Source of the DNA: Blumeriella jaapii
Taxonomy: Eukaryota > Ascomycota > Leotiomycetes > Helotiales > Drepanopezizaceae
Assembly (NCBI GenBank): GCA_009599575.1
Contig: VWND01000004.1
Coordinates: 1,649,638-1,713,637 of the forward strand
Length of the DNA: 64,000 nt
Direction: 5' to 3'
The notes beneath the pieces were generated by a model that saw only the letters and a program-made list of their open reading frames with translations, was not told where the DNA came from and made no database searches. The translations under genes were made by a program, and so were the position numbers. How positions within the stretch are numbered: position 1 is the first letter of the stretch; every line of letters begins with the position of its first letter. This document shows positions 1 to 10,173 of the stretch, in pieces.

Positions 1-1309
1 GCCGACAAATTTTAAATTATAAAAAAAGCTTACGAAAAAGTGTTTTATAAAAAAGCTAAAATTATTTATTACCGAACTAAAAACGATTTTTAATAAAGAA
101 AATGCTTCGAAAATTGCAAAGCCTTCGTTAAAAACTGCATTTTTTGCTAAAAACGAAAGCCTGGCCGAAAAAAGAATTTATTATATTCGACGTGATTTTT
201 TAAAATTTAAAAAAAAGTTAACCTCGACGTTATATGCGTACCGATTATCGATCGCGGATATATATGCTTCGTATTCGCTATTAACGATTTATTTAAATAA
301 TTTAAAAAGCGATTTTTTCGAAACGCTATTTCCGAAATTATAACGATTTTTCTTTAGAAAAACGTTATATATCGATACGGTTTGTTTAGCAAATTAAACG
401 TCGATAATAAATTCGAAAACAAAAGCGTTATCGAGACTTTTATAAAAAAATACGGTATTTAGCGTATTTAGATTTTAGTTTATAATTCGAAAAGCAACGG
501 ATCCGTTGAACGAAGTTATAAAAATATTTTTAACGGCTTTTCAAAAGCTATTCGAAAAAGCTATAAGCGTTGGTCGCGGAAATTTTCGAAAATGCTTTTT
601 GCTATACGCATATGCATATACGTTTTTATTAAAATAATTTTATTTTTTATTTAATACGGCAAAAACGTTCGATTGCTTCTGGAAATAAAATAGCTTATAT
701 AAAGGTTTTACGACGTGATTAAAATAAAAACGAAAACAAATTTGCTAATAATAAAATTTAAATAATTAAATTACCGCGATATAAATATAAAAAAAATAAT
801 TCTAAAAAAAAAAATATATAGAAAAGCAGCTAAAAAAATTTAAAATAAAATTAAGATTTTAAAAAAAACGCTAATTAAAAAAGGAAATCTGGTTCTAATT
901 TACGACGTTCAACGCGCTATTAACAAATCGGCCGATACTAAGCTTAATTATAAATAGCTCGAATCTTACGAAATATACAAGGCCGAATTGGATAAAAACT
1001 ATTATAAGCTTACGGAATTCGATAAAACGAAATTGAAAAAAACGTTCGCCGCCAACCGATTAAAACGATTTTACAAAAAAAACTAGCAAATTTACTTTTT
1101 AAATTTTGATTTAAACAGCGATTTCGATTTTAGCGAATCCGACGACGATTCCGATCAAAGCGATTATATTTTTAAAAAAAAAAAACCTTTTGAAAAAGTC
1201 TAAAAACAGCCGAACGATAATCCCGCTGCTAAAACCATAATTTAAGTCGTGATTTCATTTATAACCGAAAAAAAAAAAAGTGCTTACAAAATTGTTTATT
1301 AATTGTTTT
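1..1309 (+). pseudogene. Integrase region of pol, alpha copy A (RIP-degraded)
   Basis: This is the C-terminal part of a Ty3-type polyprotein. The zinc-binding domain shows as a Cys-x2-Cys pair (TGC at 136-138 and 145-147) upstream of the catalytic core. The core begins at the segment reading A-I-N-D-L (AAC at 283-285), where integrases carry Asp as first catalytic residue. G-to-A change in a TpG context explains Asp to Asn, and all copies examined have it. Further on come an N-G-S-x-E-R-like segment near 490-515 (third catalytic Glu region), a basic segment, and an acidic Ser/Asp/Glu tail near 1120-1170. Stops are TAA/TAG at expected Gln/Trp positions. Pol ends near the TAA at about 1300. Assignment rests on motif order and alignment with copies C and E. 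Confidence 0.75.
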
Positions 1310-1743
1310 ACTGTTTTTATTATTTATTGTTTTTTTTTTTATTATATACTATTTTATTATTTTTGTTTTGCTTTGCTTATATATAAATTGTTTATTTTTA
1401 AAACTTTTTTTTATATTATTTAAAACACTTATTATACTTTTTTTTGTTTAATTATACTTTTTGTTTACTAAAACAAAAGCTTTATATATATTTGAGCCGC
1501 ATATTTGATATATTTATATTATTCGCATATTTTACGAAAATTATTTTTTATGCATTTTATTATTTGCTATTTTCTGCATTTTTTACTTTTTTCGCTGTTT
1601 TAAACGAATGCTTATTTAAACAATTATAATTTATTAAAAAAACAGCATGCGGATTCCCGTGGCTTTTGGATACAAATATTTTATAATCCTCGTACTTTTT
1701 CTTAATTATTTTTTAATAAATATAATACACTTTTTTAATTAAT
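1310..1743 (+). other. AT-rich spacer between pol and ORF3 (copy A)
   Basis: This is a T-rich, almost C-free stretch with runs such as TTTTTTTTTT and repeated TTATT units. I see no coding frame here. The same spacer, about 430 bp long, occurs in the same place in copies B, C, D and E, so it belongs to the element and is not a local accident. It could hold the promoter or splice signals for the downstream ORF; the sequence does not decide this. A 61-codon open frame at 1444-1629 looks like chance in AT-rich DNA. Confidence 0.6.
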
Positions 1744-4700
1744 AAATTTATCGATATTATATCGTTTTTTAAATAAAGCGTTATCAAATCTGGCAAATTT
1801 ATTTTTAATTTATTTTGAAACGAAACTATTATACGTAATTTTTCCGAATTTAAGCAAGCATATAATACCGCTATCCTAAATTAATAAACAGCTTTCGTAA
1901 AAATATTTATAAAACAATTCGATATAATAATTAAAAACGTTAACGAATTTCTATTCGATTACGAAAGCTTTATTAAAATTAAATTCGTTTGTAAAAATCT
2001 TAATTACGACAAGTTTCTATTAAATTACGACAACGTTTTAAAAGCTTTCGCCGAAGCAAAAAAAGCTCGAAATAATAAAAAAAAAATAACCGACCGAATA
2101 TTGCGCTTTTTGTTAAATCAACGAAAAAAAAATATTTAAAAATACGTTTTTAATAAAATTACCGATATTATTTTATTTCGGCACTTCGCTCGCTTTTTCG
2201 AAATTATTACTTTTACGAAAAAAAAAGTTTGGATATTAAACGCTTATATTTTCAAAGCGTAAGCTCTGAAAGCTAACAACTTAAAAGTCCGCAGATTTAT
2301 AAGCTTTTTTACAACTGTTTGCAAACTAATCGACGACGTTATGCAATCGTTAAAAAAAGTTTTAATCGGCTGCGAAATCTTAAATCTGACTTTTTTTTAA
2401 AGCAAAAAATTAAGCGTCGCCAAATACGGCATTTTTATACCGAAAAAAAAAAACGACGCTATTTCGATATTTTAAACTTACGACGACGAAAAAAACAAAA
2501 AAACCAATATTATTTTCGTTTAATTCGAAAAAACATACGCGATAGCAATTAATATTTCTAAAATAATTAAAATAATTCGGCGATTTTTATTTTTAATTAT
2601 CGAAAACGAATCCGAAAACGAAACTAAAAGCGTAATAACAAATAACCGCTTATTCGAATACAAAAAACTTATTATATTTGTAAAAACGATTTCGGAAAAA
2701 GTAAAAATAAAAAACGTAAAAAAACGCGCCGATATTTTCGAAACCTTTTTTATTCGAAAAAGAAAACTATTCACGTCGCCAGCAAAAAAAGCATCGCGAA
2801 TAAAAACAGCCGGAAATTAACGCCGAATTATAAGTTTTAAGTTAATTAATAAAAAACGCGACGATTTTACGAAATCAAATTTAAAAAACTTTAATATTTC
2901 GAAAAAAAAAAATTCAAACGACTTTAAATTTAATTTTTCGAAATTAAATACGCAAATATTAAAAACGCTTGCTGCGTTTAAAAACGTCGTATTATCATCG
3001 CTAATATTCGAGATTTTAATAAAAGCATTTAAAATCTCGACTACGGCACGATTCGACCGAAAAAACTTAAAAAAAAATATCGAAATTATCGCGAAAAAAA
3101 TCATATAAAAAATACAAAATCAAATTACTTTATTTAAAACTTTCGTTTTCGACGACAAAACGATTCAAAAATTTTACTTCGACATTTTTATATAAAAACC
3201 AAATAAACCCGTCAATTTTTTTTTTTTTGCTTCGAACGAAAACTAAATCAAGCTTTTTTCGAAAAATTACAAATATAATACGCCGAAATAAATAAAAAAA
3301 ATCTTTGAAAACGGTAACCCGTTTTTATTCGAGTTTTCCTTCGCTAAAAAACTCCGATTTTTCAATTTTATTTTTACGAATAACGTTAACGCTAAAAAAA
3401 ACGGTAAATTCTGCTATTTTTATATACGTTATTACGCGGTGTATTACGATTTAATCATAAAAAAAATTAACGTTATCGGCTTCGCTAATCGATTCGCCGC
3501 TATCAGAAATTCGGATTACGACGTGTTCGAAATTAATTTTAATAATTAATTTATATTCCGACGAAAAACTGCGAAAACTATTTAAGCATATGCGAAAATT
3601 TACTTAAGCTACGCAAATTTCAAAATAAATTCTAAAGCTTTTAGCGCGATTACAAAATTCGATTAAAACGTAGAAAAATAAAAGCAACGAATATTTCTAA
3701 AAGCCGATTTTTTTAACTTTTCGACCGAAAATGTATTTTAGAATTTATCCGAATTAAATTGCGAATTCGTTAATTACGTAAGATTTTACAACGGAAAAAA
3801 CAAGCTATTACTGCATTTTATAAAAAAAAAAATAGTTATATACAAATACTATTTCCGATTAATTAAAACTCAAAAAGCGCTTACAGCTTTTTTCGCTAAT
3901 ATATTTTATAATTTTATTTAACAAACTTTTAAAATGCACTTCGGCTTTTATTTCGCTGTTTTAATTATTCGAAACCTTAGAAACCACCGCTTCGTGGCAT
4001 ACTTTAACGTTTCGATCGTTTTAAATTTTGCTGGCTCCGACCGTATTATAATTATAAAATTCGATATCGCCGATTTTTAAAAAAAAGAAAAAAATCGAAA
4101 ATCTTACCGACGCTACTTTCGATTACTACGTTTTGCCTATATTCGCATACAATTCGGAAATAATCGAAGCTTATTTGCAATTATACCACGACGCCAAACT
4201 AATTAAAACCATTCAGAAAAGCCCAGCTTTCTCGTATTTCAGCGCGTTTAAAATAATGGCCTCGGCTATTTTATCGGATTATAAAACCGAAAGCTACGAA
4301 ATAAAAAATAAAATAACTTTTATCAGCTTTTCGACTAAGCAAAAAATCTTCGTTAAATTCAGAATTTAAAAAACCGACGGCGCGATATTAATTTATTCGA
4401 ACAATTATACGATATAAAAATACAAAAACTATTTCGAAAACGACAATTCGATAAGCAATCTGATATTATTTATACTGCGGCGAAAGCAATTATAACATTT
4501 TCGGTGATTTCGACTGCAAACGACTACTTTCGAACCATTTCGTAAAATAGTTTTTTTTATAAGCTTCGGAGCTTTTTCAAAAACATTCGTCGGCAAACAA
4601 CCGTAATCCGACCTATTAATTTTACGCGAAGCAAAAGCGTTAATCGGTTTTAATTACGACGAACTAATCGATTACTTTTACGATTTCAATATAAGACTTT

Positions 4701-5035
4701 TCAGCGCCTTTTGCAAAGCGTAAAACCACGTTTAAAAGCTGAAATTTATTATTTACGAAAAAAAGTCGTAGAAAACATTTGTCGCGGCGACACCTAATAA
4801 TATCATCGACGAAAAATTATCAAAACGTTCGTAAATCTAAACGATACCTCGATTAACATTTCATCGAGCTATTTTTCAAAAAAGCAGAATAAACAAAATG
4901 ATTTAAACGATAAGCGAAACGCTACCCTTTCGCAGAAGCCAATAGCAAAAAAACCAAAAACGGGTTAAAAAACTAAAAGAATATAAAATTAAAAAATTCG
5001 GTTTTAATTAATTGGTTTTTAAATTATATAAAATA
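1744..5035 (+). pseudogene. ORF3 of family alpha, copy A: unrecognised ~1,100-codon protein, RIP-degraded
   Basis: This is a long third reading frame downstream of integrase on the same strand as pol. The frame can be followed through TAA/TAG stops at likely former Gln/Trp codons from about 1760 to about 3830. It shifts at an A-run (11 A's after 3831) and continues through the open stretch at 4133-4369 to about 5020. Recognisable stretches shared with the other copies include LLNYDNVLKAF, FDDKTIQKFYFDIF, YDVFEINFNN, FAYNSEIIEAYLQLY and LNDKRNA. Many Lys codons (AAA) may be former Glu codons, so the original was probably more acidic. I see no signal peptide, no clear membrane segment and no known family motif. 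The start is uncertain. The opposite strand also has open frames, but conservation of order and strand with pol favours this one. Confidence 0.6.
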
Positions 5036-5113
5036 AACTAGATTGCATTTATTAAAATTATATTTTTCTTTGGTCGTAGTCAAAAACGATTACGTATATT
5101 ATTTAAAATAGAA

Positions 5114-5380
5114 TATAAAACGATAATATTTTGTATTAATAAAAATTGGTAATTTTAGCTATAATCGAGGCATAGACCCCTTCGAGACCCTCTGCTATTA
5201 ACTACTTTCAACAGGTATAAAAGCAAAGCATTCCCTTAAATAATATTATAGGCACGCAGTCCAATTCATATCTTCACTTATTTTTCTTTTCCTTTCTTCA
5301 GTCTTTTCTAGGGATTCCCTAGACTATCTTACCCACCGACATATGGCCGTATCAGTCTGGTTTTCCTACCTACTTTTACA
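5114..5380 (+). repeat. 3' LTR of alpha copy A
   Basis: This 267-bp LTR starts TATAAAACGATA (TGTAAAACGGTG in the less mutated copy at 51789) and ends TTTTACA. It contains the TATA-like AGGTATAAAAGCAAAGCA near 5214-5231 and the conserved CACCGACATATGGCCGTAT near its 3' end. It is collinear with the LTRs at 21656, 22931, 33951, 37787, 48816 and 51789. Confidence 0.92.
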
Positions 5381-5559
5381 TTGGGTACGAACCATTTCGG
5401 GCATTAAGCCCCGCGTTAAGTCACGTAACCTTTAAGCGCAACCATTGTATATATAATTCGCGACTCCGAGCATTTTAGCTCGGTGTTTTTCTTTTAATTT
5501 ACATGCCGTACCTTTTGGTCCATATCACCCTTCTGATCACCCTCAAGCTAGCTGTGACA
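5381..5559 (+). repeat. LTR of family F, 5'-truncated (interrupted by alpha copy A)
   Basis: This matches the last ~180 bp of the F LTR at 6554-6796, from TTGGGTACG to the terminal CTAGCTGTGACA. It includes the hairpin CCGAGC-ATTTTA-GCTCGG (5466-5483). The first ~65 bp are missing because alpha copy A ends at 5380. The missing part probably lies upstream of copy A, outside the window. The DNA after 5559 does not match the F internal region, so this is a solo LTR or the 3' LTR of another F copy. Confidence 0.85.
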
Positions 5560-5755
5560 TTTATAATATTCGATTTTTAAATAATTAATTGTACGATGCT
5601 TTGTTTTTTGGCAGCGATTGCATTTCGAAAAATAAAAAAAATCGTTAAAAATTCTAGGATTTTAAGGAATCTTATTAAAATTATCGTTTTTCGCTTTCGT
5701 TTTTCTTTTTATATTGTATTTTCGAATCGAAAACGGTATATACTTATTTTGGCTT

Positions 5756-6150
5756 TTAAGCTTTAATTTTAAATATAAGTTTTTTCTTTTCTTTTTTTTT
5801 ACGCTCGTTTCGTCGTTTATTATTTTTAGTTTCGTCGCTAATAATTTTATTAATACTTTCGATACGACGAGCGATTAATATTAATTTTTCGTAAAAGCTT
5901 ATAGCTATAATATTGTTTCTTTTGATAATTTCTTTTCGAAAAATAAATCGAAGCTTTGCGAAAAGCATTTTTTTTAGTCGCATCGTTTATTATTTGCAAC
6001 TGCTATTCGAAATTATTCAAATAAGCAACGAAATCGTCGACCATTTTATATTTTTTTTGCTTCGCTACATCGTATAAATTCGAAGCGGCGATTTCTCGGT
6101 TTTCCGCATTTATTAAAAAATCTAATATCCATTTTTTAAAATCGTTTTAT
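5756..6150 (-). pseudogene. gag fragment of another retroelement (K)
   Basis: On the minus strand a capsid-like segment can be read in two frames. The first, about 6120-5990, contains VDDFVAYLNNFE. After a shift in an A-run it continues in the 5983-5756 frame with LFAKLRFIFRKEIIKRNN and a basic tail. The pattern of a segment like FVAYLxNLE followed by LFxKLRPxLRKEI is typical of fungal retrotransposon Gag (Retrotrans_gag type). No LTR or pol for this element is visible beside it, so it is an orphan fragment. Moderately sure it is gag; its family is unknown. Confidence 0.55.
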
Positions 6151-6553
6151 ATGATTCGAATATTTATAAACGTCGTTTGTATCCGATTTTCTTTTTTTTT
6201 TTATCGTCGAAAATTAAAACATAAGCGTTAATTTTCTCTTAATTAACATAAAATATTACTTTTTTATTTTAGCGGAAACTTTGTTTTACGCGCCGAATAA
6301 AAAATTAAGCTTTTTTAATATTTTTTCTTCGATGTACTAAATAATCTTTTATTTTTAATGCTTTTCGGCTCGAATTCGTTATATTTCCTATAAAAAGTAT
6401 AATATATTCGAAAAATATGCTAAATCGTTTTTCATAAATATTATTATCGTAATACTTCGAAAATATTTTATAATAATCGCCGGCTTAAATTTTTTTTTTT
6501 TTTAATTAAAACGGTATTAAAAAATATAAAAACCTTTTTTTCGATATTTTCGA
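6151..6553. other. Unassigned AT-rich DNA
   Basis: No recognisable gene or repeat. It lies between the gag fragment K and the 5' LTR of element F and may be the N-terminal or leader part of K on the minus strand, but no motif supports that. Confidence 0.4.
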
Positions 6554-6796
6554 TGTTACGATTCTGCCAGTGATATAGGTGCCAGTGGTATGATTGCCGG
6601 TGGTGTTGGAATAAGGTTTGGGCACGGACCACCTCGGCCACCAAGCCTCGCGCTAAGTCACGTGACCTATAACCGCAACCTATTGTATATAAAGTTCGCG
6701 ACCCCGAGCATTTTAGCTCGGTGTTTTTTTTTCAATTTATATACGTACCTTTTGGTTTATATTACTTTTCTGATTAATTTTAAGCTAGCTGTGGTA
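6554..6796 (+). repeat. 5' LTR of element F
   Basis: This 243-bp LTR starts TGTTACGATTCTGCC and ends CTAGCTGTGGTA (GTGACA in the copy ending at 5559). A TATA-like TATATAAAG lies at 6686-6694. The perfect hairpin CCGAGC-ATTTTA-GCTCGG follows at 6704-6721, then a T-run. It is less mutated than the internal region. The open frame at 6590-6799 inside it is not a gene. Confidence 0.9.
6704..6721 (+). promoter_or_regulatory. Conserved stem-loop in F LTR, just after TATA box
   Basis: A 6-bp perfect stem (CCGAGC/GCTCGG) with a 6-nt loop is followed by TG and nine T's. The copy at 5466-5483 keeps every stem base although the LTRs around it have diverged. It sits about 10 nt downstream of the TATA-like box, so it would lie near the 5' end of the transcript and in the 3' LTR read-through. 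An RNA role (R-region or poly(A) hairpin) is inference. Confidence 0.5.
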
Positions 6797-6989
6797 TAAA
6801 AAAAAAACCAAATAGTTTTCGCTAAAAAGCTTTATATCCACGGTTAAAAATTCGATTTGCTTTTATAATTCAAACTTTTTTCAGGCCGTTCGTACCGACG
6901 TTTATTTATCGGTGCTTTGATCAGAACTTTTTTTTATTAATTTTATTTTTTAAAAAAGCTGAAACTTTTTTTTTTTTTAATTCGATTTG

Positions 6990-8405
6990 CTTTTGCAATT
7001 CGAATCGCTTTTTTTTTAATATATTCTATGTTTTTTTTATAAATCGACGCGGCATTCGAAAACGAACGCAATTCGTGCGATTCGGCTTCGAGTCAGCATT
7101 TTCACTTTTTGTTTTTGCTTTTAGCGCTTTCGAATTTTTATTCGTTTCAGGCTTTTTCGACGATTTTGACAGCGAGTTTTTATTTTTCGATTTTTCTACC
7201 GAATTATAATCATTTGCTGGATTCTTTCGTTTTATTATCGAATCTAAAATCGAATTATACGACGCTAATATTTTAATATTTTCAAACCGACGAATATTTC
7301 CAAACCGATTATTTAGCATATTTGCTAACGCTAAAAGATTTATTGCGGCCCAGAAATTTCAAATCGCTTAAATAATCGTTTAAGCTATTATCGCCGCTCG
7401 TTTTCCAGCCTTTTTCGCTAATATCGTTCGCGACGCTTTTTTTATTTCGAATTTCGCGCGTTTTTACGGCGGATTTCTAATTGATTTCCGAATATTACTT
7501 TTTCGTTTTCGATCCAGCTATTTTTCGAGTCGAACTATTTAAAATCAAATATTTTTATTACGTTTTCAGCGATTATTAAAAAAAGGTTAAATATAACGCA
7601 TAAAAGATAAATATAAAATTGTTTATTAAAAAGTATTTAAGGAATTTTATATAAAGCATAAATTAAGCCAAAGCATATTTTAAATACATTATTGGAAAAG
7701 CAAAAATTATTATTTTAAAACATTTGAATTCCGAATTTTATAATTAAACCCAATCGGCCCGAAACGTTTTTCGTATTTTTGATTAGCGCTTTTTTAATTA
7801 CAATCCCGTTTAATTTGCTAAATTGCAATATAACAAATTTTATATAAATAGCGGTCAGATTTATATTAATTTTCGTTTTTTATTTATTCGCTACGTAATT
7901 ATTAGTAAAATTACTAAATACCGTTAGTTTGAAAATATATACGAAAAAATTGTTTTTATTTTTAAATACGATTTTCGAATAAAAAAGTATAAAATAAATA
8001 ATAATTATATTGTTTTTAAACGAGTTTTTGGCCGTTGCGAATAAAAAGTCACGTAATATCCGAGCTAAAAAAATAGCTTCTGTCCGTCGTATAAGTTATT
8101 TTTCTTTTGCTATAGCTTTTGCTAATTAAAATTCTAGGCGTATTCCCGATATTTTTAAAGTTTTATAACGTTTTACTTTTTCAATTTATTTTACTCGTAC
8201 GGCTTTTTCCTTTTTTAATAAAGATTTTTAAAAGCGTATAATCATTATTTCTGTTATTTCCGGTTTTTTTCGTTTGGCTGCGCGTTTTTTTAACGCTTAT
8301 TATAATTGCGGCAAATCCGGCCATTTCGCAAACGTTTGCTTCGATGCTAAATTTAATCGCAAAAACGCCGAAATAGCTATCGACGAAAAGCAAAACGATT
8401 TATTA
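6990..8405 (+). pseudogene. gag of element F (RIP-degraded), with zinc knuckle
   Basis: This is a capsid/nucleocapsid gene. The clearest part is the nucleocapsid motif at 8298-8339, read as Y-Y-N-C-G-K-S-G-H-F-A-N-V-C. It is a CCHC knuckle (C-x2-C-x4-H-x4-C) whose first Cys has become Tyr (TGC/TGT to TAT/TAC, as RIP predicts). Upstream, a degraded frame runs from about 7000 with stops at likely RIP sites, including the stretch LLRPRNFKSLK near 7340-7380. The knuckle is followed by an open frame ending at about 8415. The start is not determinable. Open frames on the other strand here (7026-7319, 8181-8393) are shadows. Confidence 0.65.
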
Positions 8406-8439
8406 AAAAACTTTTAAACTGTAACAGAAACTTTTATTA

Positions 8440-9885
8440 TAGCAAAAAATTTCGATTTATAAAAGGATTTAAAATTTAATCAGCGCTTTTTAATAAAAAA
8501 GCGACAGTTTTTAGTTTTTATAAAATTAATACGCAATAAATTATATATTAAAACATTTGCATATATCGATAGCGGAATTAATATTTTCGGTGCGATTAAA
8601 TTTTTTTTAGCGTATTAATTTTCTTAACGTTTAGAAATAAGTTTTATTCGGCTATATAAGTTTATTATATTTACCGGCTATAATAGCGAGCGGAAAAAGC
8701 TTATTTTTTCTGTTATTTTTTTTTTTTTTACGATTAACCGACGTCGTATAAATTTTCTTTTTTTAATTATAAACTTAAGTTTTACCGACGTTTTTATCGA
8801 TTGCAAATTTTTATAGCATTACAATTTTAAGCAAGCGTGTAACTAAAAAATAAAAAAAATAAAATGGCTATCCGATATATTTATTATTTTTTATTTTAAT
8901 AAACAATTGTTCGTCGATTTTAATCAGCGAAAAAAGCCTAAGATGCTTAGTCGTATATATTAAAAAAATACAAATAAACGAAACAGCGCAATAAAAGTTT
9001 TATATACTTTTGCTAATATCTTTATAACGATCAAAAAAGCTTATTTAAGCTTTGAAGCTGGTAGATCTTTTACGTTTATGCGATATTTTAAAAGCAGTTT
9101 GCATAAAATAAAAAAGGTTTTTATTGGCAGCTTTAAACCGACCAAGCCGGTTTTTTTAGCCAGGCTAATTATCTTTTTTGATTTCAATTGCAATATCAGC
9201 TGTATTTCCGCTTATGTATTTAACGCTTTACAAATACGTTACGAAAAGCGAATGCGAGCCGCGAAAAAAAAAAATTATTATTACTTAGCGATTGCAACTT
9301 TGTCGCTTTTGTTTATAATATAAACAAAAAACGTTTTCGCCGCGCGAAAATCGCCGAGTTTAAAAAAATTATACAATTCGCGGCAATAAAAAGCATTTCT
9401 GTTTCCGACGCTTTACAAATTAAATATAACGATAACGTGGTTTTTGTAAAAAAGCTTTTTCCAGCTTAATATTCGAAGTTCGAAAAACTTTTTTATAAAC
9501 AAAAAAGCGATAAGCTCGCTTTTCGCCGCTTCGATATAAATTACAAAATATATTTAGCTACGAAAAATAAGTTTTTTATAAAATTATTTAAACGCTTTAC
9601 GAATAAACAGCTTATAAAAGTCAAAAGCTATATTTTCAATAATTTGCACAAAAGTTTTATTAAATTTTTTAATGCTTTTTTCGCCGCCTCGATTTTATTT
9701 ATTAAAAAATCAAACGGCTTTATACGCTTATATATCGATTATCGTAAGCTTAACGATCTTACGAAAAAGGATTTTTACTTTTTGCTTTTGATTAACGAAA
9801 TGCTAGCGCGAATTATTAAAGCCAAAATATCTATAAAAATTAATATTTAATAAATATTTAGTCGAATTCGGATATCCGAAGAATT
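8440..9885 (+). pseudogene. pol of element F, first part: protease and start of RT
   Basis: The retropepsin active site is read as Y-I-D-S-G-I-N at 8562-8582 (Asp 8568-8570, Ser, Gly), an intact D-S-G. The RT begins in the open stretch 9644-9850 with ILFIKKSNGFIRLYIDYRKL, then LNDLTKKDFYFLLLINEML and AKISIKINI. This is the Ty3 pattern in which a K-K-x-G-x-R-x-C-x-D-Y-R-x-L-N segment precedes a T-K-L-D-L-like segment. The frame stops abruptly at 9885, where element H is inserted, and resumes at 16302. Confidence 0.8.
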
Positions 9886-9890
9886 TAAAA
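9886..9890. repeat. Target-site duplication of element H (TAAAA), left copy
   Basis: TAAAA immediately precedes the H LTR at 9891, and TAAAA recurs at 16297-16301 right after the other H LTR. Five bases is usual for fungal gypsy elements. The duplicated bases belong to the RT gene of element F. Confidence 0.75.
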
Positions 9891-10159
9891 TGTAACGATC
9901 TAATCAGTCGAAAGGCTGGGAGATCAGTCAACTGGTCGCCGTGTTCATATAATATAAAAAACGAGCCTTTGGTTCTGTAACAAAGATATTCATTTAAAAT
10001 CAACAATTGTAAAAAGCAAAGATTGCTAAAAAAAAAAAAGCTTTATATACATAAATAATTTATATAATTGATAAAAGACCCACCAGAAGACCAAAAAGCT
10101 TGCAGCTATACGTAATTGCTAGAATAATACGAGAAATGGCAAAAGAATAAATCGTCATA
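9891..10159 (-). repeat. 3' LTR of element H
   Basis: This 269-bp LTR is a direct repeat of 16030-16296. On the plus strand it starts TGTAACGATC and ends ATCGTCATA. Shared landmarks are CAACTGGTCGCCGTGTT, AACGAGCCTTTGGTT and TGATAAAAGACCCACCA. The differences from its partner are transitions of the RIP type. Confidence 0.9.
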
Positions 10160-10173
10160 CTATTCCCCCATCC
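10160..10173 (-). promoter_or_regulatory. Polypurine tract of element H overlapping the pol stop codon
   Basis: On the minus strand the bases GGATGGGGGAATAG lie directly against the 3' LTR. They are both the polypurine tract (plus-strand primer site) and the last codons of pol: Arg-Met-Gly-Glu-stop. Coding sequence therefore extends to the LTR edge with no 3' untranslated gap. The tract escaped RIP well because it has few CpA/TpG sites. Confidence 0.75.

Larger units (their letters stand above)
1..5380 (+). mobile_element. Ty3/gypsy-type LTR retrotransposon, family alpha, copy A (3' half)
   Basis: This is the 3' part of an 11.3-kb LTR element. The window opens inside its integrase and the copy runs through the AT-rich spacer and ORF3 to a 3' LTR at 5114-5380. 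The whole stretch aligns base for base with 43682-49082 (copy C), and the differences are almost all C/T or G/A. The element ends in TTTTACA and is followed directly by the 3' two-thirds of another family's LTR (5381 onward), so it had inserted into that LTR. The 5' half lies outside the window. The copy is heavily RIP-mutated and non-coding today. Confidence 0.9.

Noticed and set aside
1444..1629. Phe/Tyr/Ile-rich ORFs in the AT-rich spacers (also 60365-60547)
   Set aside because: Low-complexity T-rich DNA gives such frames by chance, and the sequence is not conserved in frame between copies.
6590..6799. 69-codon ORF beginning MIAGGVGIRFGHGP
   Set aside because: It lies wholly within the F LTR, and its apparent coding quality only reflects low mutation there.
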